From positions 35,343 to 99,342 of the forward strand of contig NZ_PCPR01000021.1 in assembly GCF_002979775.1 (NCBI RefSeq): a stretch of 64,000 nt of DNA, given 5' to 3'. The DNA comes from Arthrobacter sp. MYb23. Lineage in GTDB: Bacteria > Actinomycetota > Actinomycetes > Actinomycetales > Micrococcaceae. Below are positions 24,900-33,497 of the stretch, piece after piece; positions within the stretch are counted from its first letter, which is position 1; every line of letters begins with the position of its first letter. The position numbers and the translations under genes were made by a program. The notes beneath the pieces were generated by a model, which was not told the DNA's origin, ran no database searches, and saw only the letters and a list, made by a program, of their open reading frames with translations.

Positions 24900-24970
24900 C
24901 GGTAGTGTTTGGGACATGTCGAGTCCCGAGTCAGACAAGTCAGGGGTTGCCGGTCACACCGCCAGCCCCT

Positions 24971-25042
24971 TGAACCACTAGTTGCGACTGAACCACTAGT
25001 TGCGACCGAACCACTAGTTGGGTCTGTATCGCTAGTTGCGAC
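24971..25042. repeat. 18-bp tandem repeat, four copies, upstream of the cmx-like gene
   Basis: Units of TGAACCACTAGTTGCGAC at 24971-24988 and 24989-25006 are identical. The units at 25007-25024 and 25025-25042 keep CTAGTTG and diverge elsewhere. Each unit contains the palindromic core ACTAGT. The array ends 97 bases before the exporter start and lies in the 239-base gap after pntB. A multi-site operator or a replication-slippage product are both possible. Confidence 0.8.
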
Positions 25043-25138
25043 GCCCACGTTCTGTGTGGGCGTATGTCTGGCTTATCAGGGGCGCCGGCCGTGGTGACAA
25101 CAAGAACCATTTGTTGATCTCTCACCTCGGAGTACTCG

Positions 25139-26317
25139 ATGCCTTTTGCTCTCTACATGCTTGCCCTCGCGGTCTTCGTCATGGGCACTTCAGAATTCAT
25201 GCTCGCGGGATTGCTCCCCGCGATAGCTACCGAACTTGGCGTCCCGGTTGGCACGGCGGGCCTGCTGACCTCGGCGTTCGCGGCCGGCATGGTCATCGGT
25301 GCGCCAGTGATGGCGGCCTTTGCCCGCCGCTGGCCACCGCGGCTCACCCTGATCGTCTGCCTTCTGGTGTTCGCGGGAAGCCACGTCCTCGGAGCAATGA
25401 CACCCGTGTTCTCGATCCTCCTCATCACGCGGGTGCTCAGTGCTTTTGCCAATGCCGGATTCCTCGCCTTGGCCCTGAGCACAGCCACAACGCTCGTGCC
25501 AGCGAACCAGAAGGGACGAGCGTTGTCGATCCTCCTTTCCGGCACGACGATCGCAACCGTCGCGGGCGTCCCCGCCGGGGCACTGCTCGGCACAGAGCTG
25601 GGTTGGCGAGCCACCTTCTGGGCCATCACCATCCTCTGTGTTCCCGCGCTCCTCGGAGTCATTCGAGGCATCACCAACACTGCAGGCCAAACGGTGGCCG
25701 GCGCGTCTTCTCCAAGGCTCCGTGCCGAACTCAGACAGCTGGCGACGCCGCGGCTCATCCTGGCCATGGTGCTCGGAGCGCTGATCAACGGAGGGACCTT
25801 TGCGGCATTCACCTTCCTGGCACCCGTCGTGACCCAGACCGCGGGTCTGGCCGAAGGATGGGTGTCCGTGGCCCTGGTGATGTTCGGCATCGGGTCCTTC
25901 CTTGGCGTCACCATCGCAGGACGGATGTCAGATCAACGTCCTGGGATGGTGCTCGCAGTCGGTGGACCACTGCTGTTGGCAGGCTGGATCGTGATGGCCT
26001 TGGCCGCGTCGCATCCCGCTGCGCTTATGGTCCTCGTCCTCGTCCAGGGCTTCCTGTCCTTCGGCGTCGGCAGCACCGTGATCACGCGTGTGTTGTATGC
26101 AGCCTCGGGTGCGCCGACGATGAGCGGTTCGTACGCAACCGCAGCCTTGAATATCGGGGCTGCCGCGGGGCCGGTGCTCGGTGCCTTGGGGCTCGCGACC
26201 GGGCTGGGTTTGCTGGCTCCGGTTTGGGTTGCCTCGGCGCTGACCGCGATGGCCCTCCTCATCATCTTTCTCGCCGGGCGCGCGCTCACGGAGACCGATG
26301 CGGAGGTCAACCGATGA
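25139..26317 (+). CDS. cmx: chloramphenicol-efflux MFS transporter, Cmx type
   Basis: A 392-residue, 12-helix exporter. The sequence is very close to my recollection of the Corynebacterium Cmx protein throughout, for example MPFALYMLALAVF at the start, MGTSEFMLAGLLPAIA and the middle AFARRWPPRLTLIVCLLVFAG. CGGAG precedes the ATG. Cmx-type exporters pump chloramphenicol out in exchange for protons, though chromosomal relatives may have other natural substrates. The gene stands between pnt and small unknown genes with no mobile element detected; it could be ancestral or acquired. Confidence 0.85.
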   Translation: MPFALYMLALAVFVMGTSEFMLAGLLPAIATELGVPVGTAGLLTSAFAAGMVIGAPVMAAFARRWPPRLTLIVCLLVFAGSHVLGAMTPVFSILLITRVLSAFANAGFLALALSTATTLVPANQKGRALSILLSGTTIATVAGVPAGALLGTELGWRATFWAITILCVPALLGVIRGITNTAGQTVAGASSPRLRAELRQLATPRLILAMVLGALINGGTFAAFTFLAPVVTQTAGLAEGWVSVALVMFGIGSFLGVTIAGRMSDQRPGMVLAVGGPLLLAGWIVMALAASHPAALMVLVLVQGFLSFGVGSTVITRVLYAASGAPTMSGSYATAALNIGAAAGPVLGALGLATGLGLLAPVWVASALTAMALLIIFLAGRALTETDAEVNR

Positions 26318-26498
26318 CTTCTCCGTCAGCGTTTCTTACTCGTCGTCCCTTGCCGCATCACCGCCGCTACCGGCTGAGGAGACCTATCTCTCTTCAATCC
26401 GGCGACGATTTTCCGTCATGGACTGAGCCGACATTGCACAGGTCTTGTACAGGAACCTTTCAAGGAAAAGTTTGTACAGCAGGCGAGGAGGCATCCAT

Positions 26499-26753
26499 TT
26501 GCAGAACGGTAAAGAGGATTCGCTGTTAGGGTCGCGCTTCAATCCGGCGCGGGGCAAGAGGGTGAACAACTGGCGGTTGCTGGTTGGGCAAACGGTCCAG
26601 ATCTGGGATGGCGACGACGTCCTGGATCAGGGCACGGTGGAAGCGGTCACTGCTGACGGCACGGTGCTGTGGCTCGCTCAAACGGGGGCGACACAACGGC
26701 GGCTGGTGATGAAAGAACGCGGCGTGGGCCTCTGGGTCCGGCTCATGAGCTGA
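26499..26753 (+). CDS. small hypothetical protein
   Basis: 84 residues from a TTG start that has a strong GAGGAGG site 7 bases upstream; the frame is open further up to 26445 but without such a site. The protein is soluble and basic at the start, with a segment NWRLLVGQTVQIWDGDDVLDQGTVEAVTADG (about 21-51) that looks like a small beta-barrel or KOW/SH3-like fold. No family is recognised. Two copies of TTGTACAG (26435-26478 region) lie upstream and might be control sites. Confidence 0.6.
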   Translation: MQNGKEDSLLGSRFNPARGKRVNNWRLLVGQTVQIWDGDDVLDQGTVEAVTADGTVLWLAQTGATQRRLVMKERGVGLWVRLMS

Positions 26754-26901
26754 GGTCCTGGATTGAATCCCGGGCGACTATCGGGGCTTCTCCGACAGTC
26801 CGCGATGGTCTTATGCTGAACCGTACGAGTTGAACGTTATAAAGCTGCGGCGTACGAATTACCGCCTAGGCCGAACCGCCACATCCAAACGAGGTTGCGC
26901 C

Positions 26902-27249
26902 ATGACCGTGAAACTCAATAAGAAGGCTTTTGGGCACGCGAAGCACCTGATCCGCGACGGCAAGGTGGTTAAGGACAGCCGCGATGACTGGAGCCAACAC
27001 GCTCCCGCCACCAAGGATGAAAACGCCTTTCTGGACAAGCATGGTCACGCCGAGTACTCCAAATGGTTTCTGGGCGTGGACGACGACCATCCCGAGGACC
27101 AAAAGGGCCACTATAAATTCCCCATCGGCGACTTCAAGAAGATTCATCGCTGTGGAGTGATCTCGGCCGAGAGCAGAGCCGGCCAGTACGACTACGACGA
27201 CATTCTTGATGCCCTGGGAAAGCTTCTCGAAAAGATTGACGAGGACTGA
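26902..27249 (+). CDS. conserved hypothetical small protein
   Basis: 115 residues, charged and soluble, with a distinctive conserved core: FGHAKHLIRDGKVVKDSRDDW, then SKWFLGVDDDHPEDQKGHY and DFKKIHRCGVISAESRAGQY near residues 75-94. I recognise this as a widespread family without assigned function. A GAGG site precedes ATG 26902. A weak stem (GACTATCGG/CCGACAGTC) lies about 100 bases before the start, around 26776-26801. Confidence 0.7.
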   Translation: MTVKLNKKAFGHAKHLIRDGKVVKDSRDDWSQHAPATKDENAFLDKHGHAEYSKWFLGVDDDHPEDQKGHYKFPIGDFKKIHRCGVISAESRAGQYDYDDILDALGKLLEKIDED

Positions 27250-27344
27250 GTTCCGGTGGGGACGTGAGCGCTCCTGCCCACTTACTTGCATTCGGGGTGT
27301 GGTGACGCCGGCGTTTCGCGCGGAATTAGGTGCTTTCCGGTGCA

Positions 27345-28271
27345 CTAACCGGGAGGGACCGTGGAGACGGCAGGAGTGTGCGCCAGGATTTCCGCGAGTT
27401 CGGCCAACCTGTGCGCGCGTGCCGATTCGGCGGGCGAAAATGGCTCGCCGGGTCTGGAGAAGAGCAGCGGGCCGTGCCACGCCGTCGGGATTTTGAGGAT
27501 GTCGCCGGAAGGCCCGACGGCGGCGCTCGCCTCCGGTGTGGGGTGTTCAGGATCGAAGGGAACTACTTTCGCGGACAGGAGCTCGGCAACCACCATCGGG
27601 AGCTCCTTAGGGTTCCCCGCAATGCGGGTGGCGAGGCTCAGCGCTTTGGTTTGACCGTCGGCCATGGCCAAAGCAGTGGTGGACCAAACATGTGACTCAT
27701 GCCCGCCGCCGTCGTTCAGTGCTTTCAGCAGTTCCTGCTCAGTAATTTCGCCCGGCGTGGAGAGAACGAACTCGTCCATCACCCGTTCGCCGGGACCTGT
27801 CTGAGCTGAGAGGCCTTTCTGAGCGGAGCCGGTTCCGGTCATCGGGTGGACGTGAAGGCTAAGGATGTTGGCGTCCATTTTGGCGAGGGACTGCGTGACC
27901 TTCTGCAGGGACCCCGGCTGGTCCAACAGGACAGTCCGGGCGCGCCACAGGGCTGGAGCGAGGTGAAGCTTGCGTCGCTGACGGAGCGCCGGCGCGTGCA
28001 GCCAGCGTCGGAGGACCTTGGCAGCGGACGGTTCAGCCACCCAAATGACCAATACCGTGGCGGTGACTGCCAGCAGCAGGACCTTGGCCACGTAGGGCAG
28101 ATGGGTTCCAACCACTGCCGCATGGACCAGCAATTCGATGGGAAGCATGACCGCGATGTTCGCGAGCGTCAGCCGGGCTTTGGAAGCTTCGGGCAATTGA
28201 CCGCAGACATCACACAAGAGATCCGCGGTGACGGGAGTGCTCGGATTGGGCTTCATGTTTTCATGCTGCAC
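27345..28271 (-). CDS. membrane protein with an ACT domain
   Basis: 308 residues. Two N-terminal helices (about 37-55 and 60-82) are followed by a short basic region and an ACT-type ligand-binding domain at about 110-145 (ARTVLLDQPGSLQKVTQSLAKMDANILSLHVHP). The C-terminal half is soluble (MADGQTKALSLATRIAGNPKELPMVVAELL). ACT domains usually bind amino acids and control enzymes; a membrane-anchored one may sense an amino acid or act in transport. A GTG start at 28271 and an ATG at 28256 are both possible. No clear partner gene is adjacent. Confidence 0.65.
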   Translation of the reverse strand: MQHENMKPNPSTPVTADLLCDVCGQLPEASKARLTLANIAVMLPIELLVHAAVVGTHLPYVAKVLLLAVTATVLVIWVAEPSAAKVLRRWLHAPALRQRRKLHLAPALWRARTVLLDQPGSLQKVTQSLAKMDANILSLHVHPMTGTGSAQKGLSAQTGPGERVMDEFVLSTPGEITEQELLKALNDGGGHESHVWSTTALAMADGQTKALSLATRIAGNPKELPMVVAELLSAKVVPFDPEHPTPEASAAVGPSGDILKIPTAWHGPLLFSRPGEPFSPAESARAHRLAELAEILAHTPAVSTVPPG

Positions 28272-28397
28272 TGCCCCTGTTTCAATCCCGTTGCCCCGCG
28301 GTCACGTTCTGAGGACAGGCAGGTTTCCGTGGAGAGGGGCTGTTTCCAGCGGCGGGCGCCTGCTCCTTCCCGGTTGGTGCGCGCGTCGCCGGGCCGG

Positions 28398-28437
28398 AAA
28401 CGCAAGAACCCGGCGTTCTCGCGGGGAGAACGCCGGG
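28398..28437 (-). terminator. terminator downstream of mscL
   Basis: CCCGGCGTTCTC (28409-28420) and GAGAACGCCGGG (28426-28437) form a perfect 12-bp stem with a 5-base loop. The minus-strand sequence after it is T-rich (TTCTTGCGTTT). It lies about 65 bases beyond the mscL stop. Confidence 0.8.
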
Positions 28438-28500
28438 CTCAGGCCAAGCAACTGGGAAGGAACGCTCGCAACGAGCTGCCCGTCCTGGGTGTTGCCAGTT

Positions 28501-28965
28501 CTAGTGGGTGCGGTCGGAATCGAAGTCCGCGTCCACATCGGAAGCGTGGCCTGCGTTGCGGGCGGCAGCGGCATCCTTCAACAGATCGCGGATTTCGGCC
28601 AGAAGTGCGGTGTCTGCCGGCAACGGCTCTTCTTCCGGCTCCTCAGTGGAGAGGCGGTCTTTGACCAGAGAATTGATCTTGTTCATGGGCGCTACGAAAA
28701 TGAAGTAGACCACGGCAGCGGTGATCACGAAGGTCACCAGCGCGGTCAGTACAGCGCCGAAATCGACGAACGTAGCGGGGTTGTTTTCCCAGATCTTGAA
28801 GCCCAGGCCCTCGGCGTTCATGCCACCGGCGGCGGCGATCACTGGGTTGATGATGTGGTTGGTGAAGGCTCCGACCAGCGCAGTGAACGCACTGCCGATA
28901 ACGACGGCGATGGCCAGCTCGATCACGTTGCCGCGAAGTATGAAGTCCTTGAAACCCTTAAACAT
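28501..28965 (-). CDS. mscL: large-conductance mechanosensitive channel
   Basis: A 154-residue MscL: the amphipathic start MFKGFKDFILRGNVIELAIAVVIG, helix 1 with the gate region, a periplasmic loop (NAEGLGFKIWENNPATFVDFG), helix 2 (LTALVTFVITAAVVYFIFVAPMN) and an acidic C-terminal bundle (EEPEEEPLPADTALLAEIRDLL). It opens under membrane tension to release solutes after osmotic downshock. Length is slightly above the family average because of the His/Asp-rich tail. Confidence 0.95.
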   Translation of the reverse strand: MFKGFKDFILRGNVIELAIAVVIGSAFTALVGAFTNHIINPVIAAAGGMNAEGLGFKIWENNPATFVDFGAVLTALVTFVITAAVVYFIFVAPMNKINSLVKDRLSTEEPEEEPLPADTALLAEIRDLLKDAAAARNAGHASDVDADFDSDRTH

Positions 28966-29074
28966 GGATGGTCCTCCGATTGGGTGCGGGTGTCTGCCTC
29001 AGCAGAGATCAAACTACCACTCGGAGGTTTCCAGGGCGTGTAACCGGGAGGTGAGAGAGGGTTGGCTGGAAGGG

Positions 29075-29114
29075 GCCGGGATGTGAGAGAGGGCTGGTTC
29101 TCTCACATCCCGGC
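29075..29114. terminator. hairpin downstream of the FAD oxidase gene
   Basis: GCCGGGATGTGAGAG (29075-29089) and CTCTCACATCCCGGC (29100-29114) form a perfect 15-bp stem with a 10-base loop, 34 bases beyond the stop of the minus-strand gene ending at 29148. There is no T-run, so it may be a terminator, an mRNA-end stabiliser or both. A further GTGAGAGAGGG copy lies at about 29051. Confidence 0.6.
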
Positions 29115-29147
29115 AGGCAATCAGGCCCCCAGGCAGAGCAGTACTCG

Positions 29148-30440
29148 TCAGGCGAGCAGCGCCCGCGTGTGGTCGTTGAGGAACATTCCGCGGGGATCGA
29201 ACTCCCGACGAACCTGGATGAACGTGTCCAGCTCCGGGTACAGGTGTTCCAGGCGGCTACGGGTCATGAAATGGATCTTTCCCCAATGGGCGCGGGGTTC
29301 GAATTCCTGCAGCACGGCGTCGGCGTCCCGGAAGAACTGCCAGTAGTCGGTCCCGGGCTCGGTGGTGAGGGTGATGACGGTGCTGTCGCGGCCCTGGAAC
29401 TGGGACATGTAGGCGTCGTCGGACTTCACCCAGCGGACCTCCACGGGATACTTCTGCTCTGGGTACTTGTTGCGGATCAGGTCCTGGATGGCCTCGACGG
29501 CCACCAAGCCGTCTTCGCTGCGAACAAAGTATTCAAGTTCGTGGAACTGCGTGGTGAAGCCGCCCGGGTAGATCCGGTAGGAACGGTCCAGTCGGGCACC
29601 CTCCACGGAGGAGAGTTCGCTTTCATCCTGGACGGAAGCCACGTTGTACCGCTTGGTGTAACTGCGGCCACCCATGCTGTGATCCGGGGAACCGGGGAGG
29701 TCCAGGAGTTCACACGAGTCGTCCTCCGGGCACCACAGGAAGGAGTAATGCCGGTTGTCATCAATATCGGCCTGCCACGTGGAGGTGGTTTCCGCCCACG
29801 TTGGGTAAGTGATCTGTTCCTGCAGGTAGTAGCTGTCCTCCACGGCCAACTCGACTTCCAGGAAGATCCCCAACGTTCCAAGGGCTGTCTGTGCGGCACG
29901 GAGTTCCCGCAGCTGGCCTTCGCCGATCTCCACGATCTCGCCATAGCCGTTGATCAGCTTCACCCAGCGCAGCTTGGAGGAGAAGCTGCCCAGGTCCTTA
30001 CCGGAGCCGTGGGTGCTGGTGGCCAGCGCCCCTGCGATCTGCTGTTTGTCGATGTCGCCCTGGTTGCTGAGCGCCAGTCCCTTGTCCCACAAAGCGTCCC
30101 CGAACGCATTGATGGTGGTGCCGGCCAGTGCGCGGGCTCGGCGCCCCACGCGATCAGTCCCGGTGATGGCAGAGAGCCCGGACATGTCCATCAGGACCCC
30201 GCCGGTCTGAACCAACGGTGAGGACGAGTGCCCTGAACCGACCGCCCGCACAGGCAAGCCTTCACGGATGGCGAAACGGACGGCGTCGAGGGCTTCTTGT
30301 TCATTCCTGGGCCGCACGGTGAAGGCCGGCGTCGCGCTCTGGTTACCGCCCCAGTTGGTCCACGTGACGTCCGTGGTGAAAGGGACTGTGGGAGTGGCTG
30401 CGGCCGATGCGCCCGATCCCCGGGAAACATGAGTGGTCAT
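29148..30440 (-). CDS. FAD-linked oxidase of the D-arabinono-lactone/alditol oxidase type
   Basis: A 430-residue VAO-family flavoprotein. The FAD domain (residues about 30-200) shows the phosphate-binding stretch VRAVGSGHSSSPLV and GALATSTHGSG. The C-terminal ALO-type domain ends in HWGKIHFM and FDPRGMFLNDHT, as in L-gulonolactone, D-arabinonolactone and alditol oxidases. The His for covalent flavin (SGHS) is present. It is the last gene of the minus-strand operon with aldehyde dehydrogenase, NCS1 permease and ureohydrolase. In this context an alcohol or sugar-acid substrate is possible, but none can be named. Confidence 0.85.
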   Translation of the reverse strand: MTTHVSRGSGASAAATPTVPFTTDVTWTNWGGNQSATPAFTVRPRNEQEALDAVRFAIREGLPVRAVGSGHSSSPLVQTGGVLMDMSGLSAITGTDRVGRRARALAGTTINAFGDALWDKGLALSNQGDIDKQQIAGALATSTHGSGKDLGSFSSKLRWVKLINGYGEIVEIGEGQLRELRAAQTALGTLGIFLEVELAVEDSYYLQEQITYPTWAETTSTWQADIDDNRHYSFLWCPEDDSCELLDLPGSPDHSMGGRSYTKRYNVASVQDESELSSVEGARLDRSYRIYPGGFTTQFHELEYFVRSEDGLVAVEAIQDLIRNKYPEQKYPVEVRWVKSDDAYMSQFQGRDSTVITLTTEPGTDYWQFFRDADAVLQEFEPRAHWGKIHFMTRSRLEHLYPELDTFIQVRREFDPRGMFLNDHTRALLA

Positions 30441-30469
30441 GGTGAAAGCTCCGTTGCTTGTCTGTACGC

Positions 30470-31999
30470 TTACGCGCCGTGGTTGATCATGACGTGCTTG
30501 GTGCGCGAGTAGTCATCCAAGGCGTAGAGCGAGAGGTCGCGGCCGTAGCCGGAACCCTTGAACCCGCCCCACGGTACCTCGCACGCCAGGACCAAGTGCG
30601 CATTGACCCACACGGTGCCGAAGTCCAACTGCTTGGGAATGCGGAGCGAAAGGCTTGAATCGCGCGTCCATACGGAGGCCGACAATCCGTAGGGGCTCTC
30701 ATTGGCGCGGGTCACGGCTTCCTCGGTGGAGCTGAACGTTTCCACGGTGACCACGGGGCCGAAGATTTCGTGCGTGGCGATGTGCGCCCCGGCCGGGACG
30801 TTGCTGATGACCGTTGGCTCGATGAAGTAGCCGGGGCCCTCCAATGCGGAACCACCAAGAGCGATGTTGAGGCCGGCGGCGCGGGCTTCTGCCAGGGATT
30901 CCTTGACCCGCTCGAAGTGAGGGAGGGAGATCATGGGGCCGATTTCGACGTCGTCGCCCGCCTCGGGACCGCCGATCACCAGGGTGCTGACCTCACGGAC
31001 CAGGTGTTCGGTGAATTCTTCCGCTACGGACTCGTGAACCAGGACGCAGCAGGCAGCGCCGCAGTCCTGGCCGGCGTTCCAGAACCCTGCATTTCTCACA
31101 CCGGCAGCTGCGGCGCGGAGGTCGGCGTCGGGGAAGACGACAACAGGAGCCTTGCCGCCGAGTTCCAAGTGGACGCGCTTCACGGACTTCGCGGCGGTTT
31201 CGGCCACTGCCTGGCCGCTGACGACGCTTCCGGTGAGAGCCACCAACGCAATGTCCGGGTGTTCGGAGAGCCTCTGCCCTACCGTCCGTCCTCGGCCTGT
31301 GACCACGTTGAGGATGCCATCAGGAATGCGTCCGGCCAGCACTTCCACCAGTTTCAACGTGGACAGCGGGGTCTGCTCGGACGGCTTGATGACAATGCTG
31401 TTGCCGGCTGCGAGGATGGGCGCGATCTTCCACGCGGCCATCAGCAGCGGGTAGTTCCACGGAGTGATGACGCCCACCACGCCCACGGGTTCGCGGAGAA
31501 TCACTGAGGTGTGGTCCGTGGCGTAGTCGCCGCCGGCCATGGAAGTCAGGGTGCGCGAGGCGCCGGCCATGAAGCGGAAGGTGTCGATGGTGCTGGAGAC
31601 ATCGTCCTCGGACACGGCCTGCGGCTTGCCGGTGTTGGCCGACTCGATGACCTGAAACGCTTCCCGGTTCTCCTCAACGATGTTCGCGATGAGGTTCAGG
31701 ACATCCGCGCGCTCCTTCGGGGTGGTGGCACCCCAGGTCTTTTGGGCCACGACGGCGGCAGCAACGGCGGCGTCCACATCACCGGCGGTTCCCGCCTGGA
31801 CGGAGGCGATGACCCGCTCCGTGGTGGGATCCACGACGTCGATCAGCAGGCCCGTGGAGCCTGGGACGAAGGATCCGTTGATGAAGTGCCCCGCCGGAGC
31901 AAGCGGCAGAGGAAGGACACTGTCGATATCTGGAGAACCGGAGGAGCGTCGGACGGTGAAGGGCTGGACGGTGAACTGTTCGGTCTGGGTGGCAGTCAT
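30470..31999 (-). CDS. NAD(P)-dependent aldehyde dehydrogenase (aminobutyraldehyde/betaine aldehyde type)
   Basis: A 509-residue class I/II aldehyde dehydrogenase. It shows the conserved TPWNYPLLMAAWKIAPILAAGN, catalytic Glu279 in LELGGKAP and nucleophile Cys313 in GQDCGAAC. ESANTGKP and the C-terminal GGFKGSGYGRDLS fit the gamma-aminobutyraldehyde / guanidinobutyraldehyde / betaine aldehyde group. Being in one operon with a ureohydrolase suggests an aldehyde derived from a polyamine or guanidino compound. The N-terminus is about 25 residues longer than usual. Confidence 0.88.
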   Translation of the reverse strand: MTATQTEQFTVQPFTVRRSSGSPDIDSVLPLPLAPAGHFINGSFVPGSTGLLIDVVDPTTERVIASVQAGTAGDVDAAVAAAVVAQKTWGATTPKERADVLNLIANIVEENREAFQVIESANTGKPQAVSEDDVSSTIDTFRFMAGASRTLTSMAGGDYATDHTSVILREPVGVVGVITPWNYPLLMAAWKIAPILAAGNSIVIKPSEQTPLSTLKLVEVLAGRIPDGILNVVTGRGRTVGQRLSEHPDIALVALTGSVVSGQAVAETAAKSVKRVHLELGGKAPVVVFPDADLRAAAAGVRNAGFWNAGQDCGAACCVLVHESVAEEFTEHLVREVSTLVIGGPEAGDDVEIGPMISLPHFERVKESLAEARAAGLNIALGGSALEGPGYFIEPTVISNVPAGAHIATHEIFGPVVTVETFSSTEEAVTRANESPYGLSASVWTRDSSLSLRIPKQLDFGTVWVNAHLVLACEVPWGGFKGSGYGRDLSLYALDDYSRTKHVMINHGA

Positions 32000-32020
32000 G
32001 GTGATTCGCTTTCAGGGGAG

Positions 32021-32079
32021 GTCTGGTCAGGGGAGGGGCTGGTCAGATGAAGTCTGGTCAGATGAGGTCTGCGGCGAGG
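32021..32079. repeat. 15/16-bp degenerate tandem repeat between the aldehyde dehydrogenase and permease genes
   Basis: On the minus strand about four units of the form CTCATCTGACCAGAC run from the 3' end of the permease gene (its stop is at 32058) into the leader of the aldehyde dehydrogenase gene. The last two units have CCCCTGA in place of ATCTGA. The repeat supplies the final codons of the permease and most of the intergenic space. Confidence 0.65.
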
Positions 32080-33497
32080 GCAGATGAGGGAAAGGGGGCG
32101 GCTTCTGTCTTCTTGCCGAAGACCCTGGCCGCGACGTAATAAAGGGGAGCGACCACCACGAGGCCGACGATCCAGGAGATGTCCACGCCGCCCAGCGCCG
32201 CGGCCAACGGACCTGTGTAGATGGCGGTTGCCGAGAATGGCACCTGGATCGCCGCGCCTGCTATATAGGATCCGATGGCGACCCAATTGAACCGCCCGTA
32301 CACACCGCCGTCGCGCTTGAAGAAGTCTTCAACTCGGTACTCGCCGTGCCGCAGAAGGTAGTAGTCCACCAGGTTGATGGCCGTCCAAGGGACCAGGACG
32401 TACATCAGGAAGGAGAGAAAGTTGGTGTAGAAGAGGATGAAGTTGTCGCGGGCAAAGAGGGCGATGGAGACGGCGACGACGAAGAGGATGATCGCGGCGA
32501 TGCTGCGGGTCTTGGCGCGTGGCAGCCAGCTTGGCTTGAACGTCTGCCCGATGGTGAGGATGCACAGGACGCCGCAGTACAGGTTCATGGCGTTAGACGC
32601 CGCGACGCCCAGGCAGAAGATTCCGACGATGATCAGCGTCCACGGCTGAAGCAGGGCTCCCAGGCTGCCGACGATTTCGACGTCGCCGGTGCTCATGGAG
32701 ACGGCCAAAGTGCCTACCAAGGCGCCGAGGATCATGGGGAAGAGGGTTCCCAGGACACAGCCTGAATAGGAGGCCCAGAAAGCGGGAGCGGAACCCGTGC
32801 CTTGCGGCATGTAACGCGAGTAGTCAGAGACGTAGGGCGCGTAAGCCAGCTGCCACAGGGCCGAGACGGAGATGGTGCCCATGAAGCCCACCCAGTTGAA
32901 GTTGCCCGTCTCCAGGAAGTTGGCGGGCAGTCCGTGGACCACCAGGATCCAACCGAACGCCAGCAACAAGGCCAATCCGGCCGCGACGCTGAGGACACGT
33001 GCATAGGCGTGGATGAGACGGTAACCGAAGATGGTCGCGATCACGCTCACCACCCCAATGATGATGATGCCCGCGTCAACACTGATGCCCGGGCTGACGG
33101 CGGCCATCGCTTCGCCTCCAAACACCAGGTTCGCTGCGAAGAACCCGACGTACATGACAACCACGATGACCACGATCAACAGAGCCCCGAAAGAACCGAA
33201 CTGGCCGCGGGTCTGGATCATCTGCGCCACGCCCAGTTGCGGGCCCTGGGCCGAGTGCAGCGCCATGAAGATGCCGCCCACCACGTTGCCGATGATGATG
33301 CCCACGATCGCCGGAACGAAGCCCAGGCCGAACACCGTGGTGGCGAGTCCGCCGGTCACGATGGTCATGATCATGATGTTGGAGCCGAACCAGATGGTGA
33401 AGAGGTCCCTTGCCTTGCCATGGCGCTCGTTGGCCGGGATGGGCTGGATGGTCTTGTCCTCCAGCCGGGGAACTTCAGTTGTTGGGGCGGTGCTCAT
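32058..33497 (-). CDS. NCS1-family permease
   Basis: A 479-residue transporter with 12 predicted helices. It carries NCS1 features such as RDLFTIWFGSNIMIMTIVTGG in helix 1, ALHSAQGPQLGVAQMIQTRGQFGSFGA in helix 3 and the YAPYVSDYSRYMP motif. NCS1 proteins take up purines, pyrimidines, hydantoins, allantoin and related compounds by Na+ or H+ symport. Its start overlaps the ureohydrolase stop by 4 bases, so permease and hydrolase are coupled and probably handle the same nitrogen compound. Confidence 0.88.
   Translation of the reverse strand: MSTAPTTEVPRLEDKTIQPIPANERHGKARDLFTIWFGSNIMIMTIVTGGLATTVFGLGFVPAIVGIIIGNVVGGIFMALHSAQGPQLGVAQMIQTRGQFGSFGALLIVVIVVVMYVGFFAANLVFGGEAMAAVSPGISVDAGIIIIGVVSVIATIFGYRLIHAYARVLSVAAGLALLLAFGWILVVHGLPANFLETGNFNWVGFMGTISVSALWQLAYAPYVSDYSRYMPQGTGSAPAFWASYSGCVLGTLFPMILGALVGTLAVSMSTGDVEIVGSLGALLQPWTLIIVGIFCLGVAASNAMNLYCGVLCILTIGQTFKPSWLPRAKTRSIAAIILFVVAVSIALFARDNFILFYTNFLSFLMYVLVPWTAINLVDYYLLRHGEYRVEDFFKRDGGVYGRFNWVAIGSYIAGAAIQVPFSATAIYTGPLAAALGGVDISWIVGLVVVAPLYYVAARVFGKKTEAAPFPSSALAADLI

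Noticed and set aside
24900..27260. Transposon carrying the exporter gene
   Set aside because: Cmx-type genes are known on mobile elements, but no transposase, terminal inverted repeats or target duplication are visible here.
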